From Syngnathus acus (Eukaryota > Chordata > Actinopteri > Syngnathiformes > Syngnathidae): a stretch of DNA of 64,000 nucleotides. The notes under the pieces are model-generated. The model was not told where the DNA came from, ran no database searches, and saw only the letters and a program-made list of their open reading frames with translations. Where the stretch lies: assembly GCF_901709675.1 (NCBI RefSeq), contig NC_051096.1, positions 7,901,001-7,965,000 on the forward strand, written 5' to 3'. A program made the translations under genes and the position numbers. Positions within the stretch are counted from its first letter, which is position 1. Every line of letters starts with the position of its first letter. Below are positions 1 to 11,300 of the stretch, one piece after another.

Positions 1-1875
1 AGACGCGCTCTGATGCCGTTTCCTCCTGCCCGCGACGCTTCCTTGCCATGTTTTCTCCATCCGTATTCAGAAATTAAAATGGCGGAACATCAAACACTCA
101 AATCTGCAATGCAGGAATTAGCCATTAAATAAAAAGAACAAAGAGAGGTCTGGCGCATGAATGAATATCAACTTTTCTCCAATGTTGCACTTTGTTCAGG
201 CTTGGGAAGAGAAATACGCTAAGCCACAAGGAATTAGTTTGCAGGTCACAATGGCCTCGGTTGGTTTTGCTTGAATCTACTTAAAAGCCGCTCACCCCCG
301 CCTTCAACGCAGTAAATATCAAATGAAGCGAAATCGTCCTCGGCAACTTTGTGTGTGTGAAAAGCCTAAAAGCCATGTTGCACCCCTCGCCGCGCCATTC
401 CTCTTCCACACACACTCGCAAGTAAATTTAACTGTCAACCGTAAAGTTTTCAACTATAGCGAGTGAGCCTTTGCTCCCCCCCCCCTCTCCGTCTTTCCTC
501 CTCCTTTTCCTCTCACTCTTGTTCATGCTAATGAGCTCCTGGCTGGTCCATGTGCCCCTCCGTCCTTTTCACCTCAGCCGGCCGGCCGGGATTTGTCCTT
601 TTCCCTAATGGTTTTAATGTTTGTGTAAACAAACGTGATCCTTCCACTGCCAGCGTGGATGTCCACGATCCACTTCCTGTCTTTTACTTCTCGACACTTT
701 CCTTCATAAAAGAAACGCTTCCTCATCCCTCCCTCTTTTCCCAAACGCTCTCCCTGAGCGTGGGCCTCGGACACCCACCGCCTCGCCTCGTCTTGCTACC
801 ACAAAGACCCCCAGATGTGTGCCCCCCTTCATTTCCATTTCAAAAAAAAAAAAAGAATGGGGGGAGCCACCTTCATCACATCCTGACACAACTACTCAAA
901 CGGCATTTTAGTTGGGAATGCACAAAAAAATGTATTCTCCACGTTCGTGCTGAGATTATCGACAGCTTAAAAAAAATGGTCACAGCCAGTTCAATAATGA
1001 AAGTGGTTCCCGCAAACAGGAAAATGAACGTCGCTCGCTATTGTTGTTAGCGTTAAGTGCGGCTAATGCTTACGTAACTGAGTGATTGGTAATTGGCCAC
1101 ATTAGGAGCTGTTCTTCTACGCGAGCGGAAGAAAGACGGCCCTCTGTCCTGTCACAAAGTTTCCACCGACACTGTTTTTCGACAAATTAGCTAACTTTCA
1201 GTAGGTCAACAAGAAACTTTGCTTCCCTTGAGTCATTAGGAGCCGGCATAAGTGCCGTGTTAAGTTTATAAAAAAATAAAAAATAATTGGGTGGCCACCA
1301 AAGATCAATTCATCTTTGAAATAGTTTCTTAATGGCATCGCTCTGAACGTTCTGAACTTTTCATTTCAATGCCATAGTGGAATTGAGCAGTCGAGCCAAA
1401 TCGTGGATGAAGCTCGCCGTCTCAGAGGAGGACGTTTGTTCCGTCTCTCCGAGAGACTGGATCCAAAGTGTTTCTGATCGTTTGGGCTCACTAGCCTCAA
1501 TAAGTGACATCAAATAAATACATTATCCAAAATCAATTGGTTATTATGCCCGTCTTTACTTATTTGTACTATTTGATGGAATTCTAACATCGCCACCAAA
1601 CGAGCAATCTGGATCAGTTTCAGAATAAACTTTGGCGTCACCGTAAATGATCTCATCAAATCGACACTGGAAGATTTTCCAATTTGATATCATGCCATCT
1701 ACTTTTGATGTAAAGTTAGTGGGCCACCAACTTCCACCAAAGTTCACGTTCCTTGGAGAGAAGGGCCTGAGGGCATCCGCTCCAACTTCCTTCCAACTTC
1801 TGCCTTTTTGGATTTTCTCTCAGGGTCTTAGTCAAAATGTCAAGCTGGACCAGAGGCAAGCTAAGAGGATCCGGG

Positions 1876-1906
<31 letters not shown>

Positions 1907-2155
1907 ATTTCACATCATCATAGAAGGGCCTGTTGTTCTGTAGAGAGAACATGGCTGACCTGGCCAGATTCAGAAACTACATTGAAACAGTCGCCAGATG
2001 TTTTTTTTAGCCGGACGACAACACTAATGGAGCCGACCGAACGCTTAGCAATGATTTAAAAAGCAGCTGAAAAGAATCCCCTTCCTGAGCAGGTACCGAT
2101 GACGCCACCTGTAAACGTGAGAATCCCGTACAAGCGTCATGGCGGGCGGGCGGGC
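1..2155. other. gene-free stretch, left edge
   Basis: I see no gene, no splice-flanked reading frame that I trust and no recognisable transposon here. The sequence is AT-rich with scattered homopolymers, including a run of about 28 A at 1876-1903 and a shorter A run near 841-853. The 166-residue frame at 550-1050 has low-complexity composition and no domain I recognise, so I do not call it a gene. Confidence 0.6.
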
Positions 2156-2378
2156 GGATGGATGGATGGATGGATGGATGGATGGATGGATGGATGGATG
2201 GATGGATGGATGGATGGATGGATGGATGGATGGATGGATGGATGGATGGATGGATGGATGGATGGATGGATGGATGGATGGATGGATGGATGGATGGATG
2301 GATGGATGGATGGATGGATGGATGGATGGATGGATGGATGGATGGATGGATGGATGGATGGATGGATGGATGGATGGA
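2156..2378. repeat. (GGAT)n microsatellite, 223 bp
   Basis: This is an essentially perfect tetranucleotide array of about 56 GGAT units, preceded by a short GGGC run at 2143-2155. Because the unit is 4 bp and carries no stop in several frames, it creates long false reading frames: repeated HPSI on the minus strand and repeated MDGW on the plus strand. A teleost SINE/tail family ends in ATGGATGGATGG, so the array may have grown from such a tail; that origin is inference. The length is likely polymorphic between individuals. Confidence 0.97.
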
Positions 2379-5061
2379 CCACAAACAGAGACATACAAAA
2401 GAAACACACGAGCACTTGCGGGGGGAAAAAATAGCTGAGTACTTTTCCCCATCAGCCTTGTCGGATTCCAACAAAAAGAAACTTACAACTTTGATGGCAT
2501 TCAAGCCACTTGCGCTTCGGTCACATTTTCCAAAGCTAATTTTCTCTGCCTCTCTGTCTGATGGCTTAATATGGGAAAGAAAACAGAGGAAATTAGCGCT
2601 GTACTCATGGGAAAGCGGCGAGCGAGTCTTGTAATGTGAACTCCTAACACCAAAGCATGAATATCTTAATTGTGCATTGATGGCTTTGAACGACGGCACG
2701 GGCTTTGACGCCTAGCCGAGGCATTTTGAGCCCGGGACGGAACGCACACTAAGAAGGAATAAAAACACGCGCTGGTGTATTACAACAGACAAGAGTCGAA
2801 AAGAAGTTTGCCAAGAAATGTGCGCCCGCTTAACAGTCAATAAAACGGCTTGCGGCTCTTTCGTCTTGACAATTGGCGACTTAGTGAAAATGGACTTAGA
2901 ATCCATTTTGCGTTTTTCCCATGAACGGGACAAAGGGATCTTTCTATTTCACATTGAATTCCTAATTTGATATCATCTGTCTGAAAGTCAATAAGTCATA
3001 ACTCAATTTGCTTTGTGTGTGTCAATTTGGCCAAGAATGTTATTTACGTAAATATTAAGCCATCTACAAATACGGAGATTGGTTACCGTCTGAGGAAGAG
3101 AAAAAGCCATCAGAGTGACTTTTATGGAGTAGTTCGGAAGCGTTTGTAACCCATTTGCTGTCACCTGGCACTTGTAAACGCCTACATCCACTCAGCCGCC
3201 ACTTTGAACAGCTTCCTGGCTCTTCTGACAACACGATTGTTTACTCTCTGTGTGATCAAAGCAGCAACTAGAAGAAGAAGAAAAAAAAAAAAACATTCGG
3301 GACGTCCGACAAAAGGAGTTCAAAATAATAAGAATAATGCTTTCTCCGTAAATGAAGAACATGTGCAGTGTGACGTTAAAAGCCTAAAATAAACCAAAAC
3401 AGCTCGGTGACAAACTCCAGAGGGCGGCTTTGGGATTGCTAGCGTTTGCTCCTATATAGCAACAGCCACCCACACAAGCTACACAAGCCATGCACTTTCT
3501 GAAAATAAGCGAGCCGAGACAAACGGGTGTTTTCCTGCATGGGCTGCACGTGCCGTGTTGAATCAAGATAAATAAAACACTCCTTTACATCAACAAAAAT
3601 GTTGGATAGGTTGTCGACGGCCGTAAATATAAATTGAACATCAGCAGAAAAGGATGACAATTATTACAGTTCATTTGTTGGTTCAGCTCGACGGATTTGA
3701 TGCTATGAGCCTCCCCAAAAAATAAAATAAACTGTATAATTACCCAGATAATCAAACAGAACTGTGATAAAATTGGAATAACGCATGAAGCCTCACAGGA
3801 AGTTATACAAAGCAAAAATAATTGAAGTATCTGCTTAACCGTACGATTTAAAAATAAATGAAATACAGGCCCCGAGAGGTGGCTTGGTAACTGAGAAGCA
3901 AAATACACAAAAGAAGAACCGCATAATCGTCACTAATTCAAACGTGAAACAATAGCAGAACATCGCAGTCATTCCATTTGCCTGGCGTAATAAATGGGCG
4001 GCTCGTCCTCTTCTGAGAGCCTCCAAGAAGCTTCATCACAATCAGCGGCACCAGAGACGGGTACGAGTTATTAGTGGTGGCCTTTTATTTTCACGTTTCA
4101 TATTGTCACAATCCGAAAAATATTTTTGCCACAATGAAAGCCAGATCTTCTGCTACTTGACAAATAACCGATTGTGCTGACGAAGCAAGTTAAGTTCGAT
4201 GCATAAAGTACCTTACTGTTAAGTTAAATCACACAAGTTAATTTTTGGTTCATATCACATTTAAGTATAAAAGTAATATAACAATTTTGGGGGGGCTTAC
4301 TTAAAGATGCTATCCCTTTAAAAGAATTATTTTGGCTTTGTTCAGACTGCATTACCAATCAATTTACTCTTTTCTTTTTTGGGGGAAAAAAAAGTCTTTT
4401 TTTATTTCAAAGATGCAGTACAGAAAATCACCCAAAAATGTACATTTTACAACTGTGTACTGCCAATCATTAAAGATACTGCGCAATCCAACACACCTCC
4501 ACATATGATGGATCCCTCCAAAAATGTGTATTCAACACAATAGTGCAATACGCTCGGAGCAATTTGAAATGGAGTCTCCAGCTGAAAAAGTACGCAAAGC
4601 CCCGATGGGAAGTTGCAAGCAATTTCTACATAAACGACAAACTCGTTTAAGTACAGACCTGTCAGAGGCGAATTACCTAGTGTCGTACTTCATGAGGCAC
4701 TACAGGCTCGCGGTCGGCGCCATTCAGCCTCAAAAGTTGCACGGGCCAGGACTAATGTCTACTTTCGCTCCCCATCGTCCTCCCCCTGTAACGCCGAGCT
4801 GCTCGGAAGCGACCAAAAGACAAACGCGCGGCAGCCCGCAAAATCACTACAGTTGTTCCTCCGTGTCGTACAGCGCGTCAAACCATCAATAAAACGATGG
4901 CGAGATGCATTCCAAGCGCTCGCGACTTCCTCCCCTCGCTCCCCAGGCCGAGGCCCTGCCTGGCTCTTTTCTCCCACGCGACCAGGAAACTTTCTCCTCG
5001 GCCCGGTTGCACCGCAGAGGCTTCACATCTTGCAGCCATATGAGTAATCCGTGGTTGTCTC

Positions 5062-5092
<31 letters not shown>

Positions 5093-7039
5093 GCTAAAGT
5101 GGCGCGTTCGCTCCCAAACACACACACACACACATACGGGAAAGTGTTTTATAAGCAGACGTTCTATTTAAGAGGTCATCAACTGGTTTGAGGTTTAATA
5201 GTGGCTTCGAACAAGGCCGTGAGACCATATCTAGCGTCTGGAAGGAATAGGGCGATATTTGACATGATTAAATAGATACTTTCAGGGTGGTGGAATTTTA
5301 CCAAGATGCTGTGAAAGGTGTGAAAAGTTCAAGCTAAAATTGCCAAAGTCTATTTAAAAAACAAAAAGGAAAGAAAAACAGTTGACTGAGCCCGGCGGAG
5401 CCCTGAGGAGCTATGAGGAAGTCTATTTGGTGGCATTTCAGAGCGCACCGATTTTTTTCTCCCTATAATCAATGAAGTTCCAATATTTTGTCAATATCCA
5501 ATGAAAAGCATGTATTTTTTTCAATTTGGCGATACATCCATTTGAAGTAGCTGAGCTGCACTAACAGTATTTTTTTTTTATGCATCAAACAAGAAGTAAA
5601 GTTACGTGCACCGCAGGCTTTTGTTGTGTGACAATTATTCTGAATTCAGGTTACCTAACCAAAGGTTTTCCTCCTCTGCAAAGTTTAACACACAGTTGTG
5701 AATTGTTTCTCGCAAATAAAAAGATAAAGCGACCAAAGTAGACATTTCTGTATCTTCAGACATAATTGATCGGCGTAATTACAAAGTCTTAACGGATGCC
5801 GAAACATACTTCAAAATGTTTCACTTCCACGCAGTGACCCGTGGATGCTTATTTTCACTGGCAGATAAAAATAAACACATTACACAAAAGACTTTCCGTG
5901 GCTTTTTAGACAATGTACAAAAGAAAACCACAAAATGTGGAACGACATACTTGTTATTGGACAAAATGTCTCGCTTTTTAAGAACCTGAGTTGCTGAAAT
6001 ATGCTTGATAACTTTTTCTCCACCTGCACTTTTCAATTTTGAAATTCATGAAATTTTATAAACGGAACACATGGTTTATAACTTTTGTAAAACTACACAA
6101 GGTTAACTCACAAATGTGCAGCATTTGCTCTGCAGTGAAAAAACTTTTTTTGCGCTTTAAGCAAAATTAAAGATCGCAAAATGTGGATGGCTAGACATGC
6201 TTTTCATTAGACATTGTGGTTCTGCATGCATCAGTAATTAAGCTGCTGAAGCTTGAGTCAAAACTTCACATTGATGGTTATATCATAAATGCTTACTACT
6301 GCTGACCAATCACCAGAAAAAAACTTTTTTCTTCACATTTCACATCCAAACAAAAAATCTCTTTCTTTCCTCCAGGGTTACAGTGAGGGCTACAGTAAGC
6401 TTTGGAAAAACTTCTGAAGGTTATCTATGTTATACAAGTGGGCGCACATGTGCAATTCTGTTTTTCTTTTCGGGAAAAAAGGGGGTGAAACGGTGGCTGG
6501 AGAACTGTGGAAGGACTGTGTTTAAAAAAAAAAAAAAAACCTTGCTCGCAGTGTGTGCATCATTGTGCTGGCCTCGCATACTCGGCTCTCCCCACAGAGT
6601 TGTCATGCCTACCCCGGGCTCCCTTATCTCAAAGGAACATCACACTTTCTTGCCACAGGGGAGGGAGGAACGAAGAAGAAAGGGGGGGGGGGGGGGTAGG
6701 TTAGTGAAGGTGGCAGTAGTTGGGGGGGGGGGGGGGGCTGTGAGCAAAGTTGATTGCAAAAAAGGGCTTCTGGGCATCCATCATGCAAAGTTGCAATAAA
6801 CATTATCAGTCCATTAGAAGTTTCACTTTCAAAGCTGATAAGAGGAAATGGAGGGGAGGGAGGGAGGGAGGAAATGGAGGGGAGGGCTGGAGGATAGAAA
6901 CAATGAAAGAGGTGCAAAACAAGTGCTTTGATCCGTGCAAGCGCCGCTTCCGACACTTTGCAACACGCAAAAAAGTCATCAATGAAAGCAAAGAGCGCAC
7001 TTGGAGGAGGATCAAATGCAACAAGTCGCTTGAAAGACA
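2379..7039. other. gene-poor stretch with weak exon-like segments
   Basis: No recognised gene. Two minus-strand segments are worth noting. One is a splice-flanked open segment at 2487-2564. The other is a short frame at 3003-3191 whose start resembles the end of an immunoglobulin fold. CA repeats lie at about 5062-5087 and 5118-5133, and G homopolymers at about 6683-6697 and 6722-6737. The rest is AT-rich single-copy-looking DNA in which I see nothing more. Confidence 0.55.
2487..2564 (-). other. candidate exon (minus), unidentified
   Basis: On the minus strand a pyrimidine-rich tract ending in AAG lies just before 2564 and a GTAAGT donor starts at 2486. The 78 bp between them is open as 26 codons in one frame, phase 0 at both ends, reading [20 protein letters not shown] and then LNAIKV. 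I recognise no family. GTAAGT occurs about once per 4 kb per strand by chance and many such sites have a pyrimidine tract upstream, so this is weak evidence. Confidence 0.15.
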
Positions 7040-7880
7040 AGCGCAAGATAGACAACAAAAAACAAAACCTACTACTTGTGAGGCGACCGCAACCGCGTCT
7101 GTCCGACCGACCGACCGACCGCCCGCCCGCCTGCCGCCGTGTCTCGTCTGCTCTCGCTGCGGGCTCCCCGGCTCACTTTAGCGGCAGTAGCCCGAGTCGT
7201 ACCCCCTCCTTCCGAACCAGAAGCCCCCTTCGCTCACGAACTTTGGATTGCTGTCCCGAGCGAAAATGTGAGCTGCCATGTGAATTCAAAGCTCTTCCTT
7301 TCCTCCTCCTCCTCCTCTTCCTCCTCCCTCCTCCTCCTCCTCTCTCTCTTTTTACTTCCCTCCCTCATCCAGCGGCTCGCCGTTAGTCACCAAGCGGCCG
7401 CCAGTTGTAGTAAAAGCGGTGATCACAGCGAGACTTGTCCCGGCTGATGCCTGATCTTTGCACTTGCAGTTTAAAGTGTGTTTCTTACCTGTTGATCCTG
7501 CAAACGAGAACATTAGCTTCTTTTGAGCTCCGTGCAAAAGATGGAGGCGAGCTCCGGAGGACTAGCCAAAGGGACGACAACAACAACAACAACAAAAGGC
7601 TGCATGTCTCTTTCTTTGTAGTTTTTTGTTGTATGATGATGGCGTGCAGGATGACTTTTTTTTTTTTTAAATCAAGAGTTTGATCGCTGCAGAACACGTC
7701 AAGTGGGTTGAGTTGGGGGCTTACATTGAGTATCCTGTTACCCGACCCAGCAAAAGAGGAGCGGTTCCCAGTTTGTTGTTGTTGTTGACGTTTTGGGTGT
7801 TATTTTTAGATCGGTGTGGCGGTGTTGTCGCTTTTGCTGTGACAGGACATCTCTGCTGTCGGAGCTGTGACGTCATCGGA
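7040..7880 (-). promoter_or_regulatory. CpG-rich promoter-like block with CRE
   Basis: About 7070-7440 is much richer in G+C and CpG than its surroundings, with a GACC/GCCC tandem run near 7101-7130. A perfect palindromic CRE, TGACGTCA, lies at 7868-7875. On the minus strand an excellent splice donor, CAG|GTAAGAAA, has its last exonic base at 7489. A leftward transcript starting near the CRE and splicing at 7489 would fit a 5' untranslated first exon of about 370 nt. No start codon or coding frame ties it to a known gene. An alternative reading is an orphan CpG island or enhancer. Confidence 0.4.
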
Positions 7881-8082
7881 GGAAGACAGAGCTGCAGCTC
7901 GCTCTATTAATATCAACAAGGAGCCGTCTGAAGACGACTCTTAAAGGGACACGCACATGCGTGTGGGACAAAGTTAGTGTTCACGCCAAATCATTGGACC
8001 ATGCACCGATGACAACCCAAGTCAATCACTTCAAGGTTGCACTGAGAAAAAAAAAGTCTGTCATTCTTTTTTTCAAAAACAT

Positions 8083-8382
8083 ACGGAAGAGGATTAGGGC
8101 CAGTGAAGAAAAAAAAAAACGAGGGGTGACAGGATTCTGACTTTTTTTCTCAGAATTCTGACTTTAAAGTCGGAATTCTGACTTTAAAGTCAGAATTCTC
8201 CTGACTTTAAATTCTCAGAATTCTGACTTTATTCTCAGAATTCAAAGTCAGAATTCTGACTTTATTCTCAGAATTCTGACTTTAAAGTCAGAAAGTGGGA
8301 ATTCTGACTTTAAGTGAGAAAAAAGTCAGAATCCCTGTCACCCCTCGTTTTTTCTTCTTCACTGGCCCTAATCCTCTTCCGT
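8083..8382. mobile_element. palindromic MITE, 300 bp, hAT-like target duplication
   Basis: The ends are long inverted repeats: ACGGAAGAGGATTAGGGCCA at the left and its exact complement at the right. Matching continues inward through an A/T run and a GAGGGGTGACAGG segment, about 55 bp in each arm. The interior consists of repeated short palindromes of the AATTCTGACTTTAAAGTCAG type. The flanks AAAAACAT (8075-8082) and AAAAACAC (8383-8390) agree at 7 of 8 bases, which fits an 8-bp target duplication of the hAT superfamily; that assignment is inference. There is no transposase frame, so it is non-autonomous. Almost the whole unit could fold into one hairpin. Confidence 0.85.
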
Positions 8383-11300
8383 AAAAACACAAACCCTTGA
8401 AGTGACCCACACAATAAACTGACCAAACCTTTTGCTATGTACTCTAATTATTATTTAAAATGATTCACAATACCTTTGAGAAAGGCTTGGTCGTTACCAA
8501 AGTTACTTTTGGACAGTATTACAAGTAAAAGATAAGAGAAATGTTCAATAAATTGCAGCGGGCTAATCGCATCCCTTAAATCTCAACCTCGGGCAATGTA
8601 ACTTTATAAAAGTGTACATAATTGAAGCCAAACATGGTTTGCCCTCAAACAGTGATCAGAGAGCAGGCAGCATACATATTAATAACTCTTATCTGGTATC
8701 GCTAAGCACATAACCGTGGGCCAAATGGGTCGGCGTGATGAAAATATTCATCGGTAAATGGATTTTAAGCAAAGATAAATGACTAGAAGATAAGATAACA
8801 CTGTTAGAAACTGTTTGTCAATACCAGCTATTCAATCATATGAAAGTGATCTCTGAGGCAGGAGTGGCCTATCATACCAGCCTAAGCCTTTGTACTAAAA
8901 AAAAACTGCGTAGTGACATTTGGTTCTTTTTTGTGATGCCAAAATGCCAACCAAATCAACGCAAGCAAAACTTGGACAAAGTGGTTGCATAGGCACTTCA
9001 CACATTTCTCTCGGCAGGATAGCGCAATAAGGCTAAGTCAATAATCATAAACTTTAATCTAACGTCCACCCAAGCGTGCCCCCGCAATTACGGACACTTG
9101 CGTTGGCTCGGTCCGCTCTGCTAATTAGCCACGGCGTCGCTCATTCCGATACGGCAAAGTCAACACTCATATACAGTAACAGTATACAGGCTGGGCCAAA
9201 TTCCGCTATGCCTTTTTGAGATGAAGCTGTTTCTGTAGCTGTTACTTGAATTGCATGTTTTCATTTATAAGCTTTATTTGAATGTGATTATTCTCATGAG
9301 TTTAATTCAACCTGTGAACTTATTTGAGGAAAAAAAGTCATGAAGGTTGGGTGGGTGGCACGTAGTAAGGAAAGAGACAGGAATGGGGAACCTATGTTAT
9401 GTAGACCGGCAGCAAAAAAGATGGGAATTAAACCTTTGCCAAATGACAAGAATAAGTCGTCTTCCTCCGGAAGCTTTTAACTCCGTGGGGGCGGGAGGGT
9501 GACCGATGAGATCATGGAAGGTGTTTAAATTGAGCGTGTTTGGAGCAGGGCCTTTAGCACGGCGGGGAGTCTCCGCTTTTAACGGCCTCGGCCATTAGTA
9601 GCGGCATTGGCGTTACGTAATGCCACATACTGCGAGACAATCTGATTGCAAAACAGGGCCAATGAATCAAAGATTGTATTTTATATCTGGCTTGCTGTTA
9701 CAAGGCAACATAGAACATGTGGTATCAAAACAAATAATTTGGATTTTTTTTGTCTCTGCGCGGTAAACCACAGCAAAGCAAATCATTTCCCGTTTGGAGA
9801 TTTTTGGGTCATTATCGCTCGGGAGGAAATACATCAATGGCATGGACCTCAGTGCTTGTCATTGTGCAAAGTCATTTTGATTTAGCTTGAGGTCGCTCGT
9901 GTGATCGGATAATAGTATGTTTGCCGCGGTGAAGCAGCATGTGGATCGTTACGCAAGATCACTTTTGAACCTTCTGTTCCAAATATACAGAACTCGTCTT
10001 TGGAGCTTTACACTTCAAACGACAACAAAATTTGACTTTTTAATGGTAATATCAGCAAATTTTGCTTATAAATAAGGGCTCATTTTTATTGTGTGTCAGG
10101 AAATAATCCAATATTTATCTCGATGAGATTGTGCTGATTTTTTATATTTTTTTTTACAGTGCACATTGTCGCCCCAGAGGAACGTGGATTTATTCACACA
10201 TAATGTCTCTTGTGACAAATGCGGCAATGACGTTTCAATTTCCAAGTCATCCATCACGGGCAGACAGATCAAATTAAATACATCCCGGAGAGTATCTGAA
10301 TGTTTGAAACCTCTGTAAAAAGCAAAAACACACAAAAGCGGGGGTGGAAAAGAAATCCATATTTTTCTTATTTTACGGCTATCTCTCGGCTTTTCTCACT
10401 GCTTTCTCTGCCCAGGACACTTCCAATAAAACAGAATTTATATGGCAAAGTAGCTTAAAGGGTTTAGAGGAGTTATCTCATAAAGTGAAGGGGAAGACGT
10501 GTGTGTGTGTGTGTGTGTGTGATTGTTACTGTTAAGGAAGAAAAAACTTTGATGGATCTGACTTCAAACTAAGTACTACCTTACTGCTTTGATTGACTTT
10601 TTAAGTTGATTTCATTTCATTTTTTAATTCATGGATATATCTGTTGGTTTTAAGCATCATTTGAATGACTATGTAGTCATTTTAACATCTTCATATTTTT
10701 GATAGATTTGGATTTCAATCAGCTACAATTTGTTCATTGTGAACCGAATTGATCTGAATTTAATATATAATAGTAATACGCTGCCATTGCAAATACATTG
10801 AAGTTTATGTAGTAGTTTGTTCAACTCTAATCTTTAAAACGTACTTATTTTCTTACTTATTTACTATAAGAGACCTTTTTTTTGGGGGGGGGTTGTAATT
10901 CCTGCGCATTTTTCCAGATGTGTTTGCCTTCACGGATGACTATTGGACGCGCTCAAGTTGAAGTTCTATTGTGTAAGTAATCAGTCGCGGCTCGTTTGAC
11001 ATCGTCCCGTCGGCCCCCGCGGCCTCATTTGGAAAAACAAACACGCTTAATCAGAGCAACATGCTTACGGCGGGCGCGTCACGGCAATTTTGTTTGAGAG
11101 CTTGAAATCGCGCGTGCGATGCGTCGTTTGTGACTGCGATTCGCTAATTAGCACGCTGGGTCGAACAGTCCGAAATCCACCGGCTTTCATGACGGCCTGA
11201 TTACAGAGAAGAGGGATCACTTTGTGGGGAGAGTGAGCGACATACAGGATATGTGGGGCAATATATCAGCTTTTTTTTTTTTTCTTGGTATCACAAACAC

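Noticed and set aside
2007-2699. 230-residue minus-strand reading frame
   Set aside because: More than half is the HPSI translation of the GGAT microsatellite; the flanks show no domain.
10917-10972. Plus-strand exon-like segment between CCAG and GTAAGT
   Set aside because: Only one frame is open over 18 codons and nothing nearby supports a plus-strand gene.
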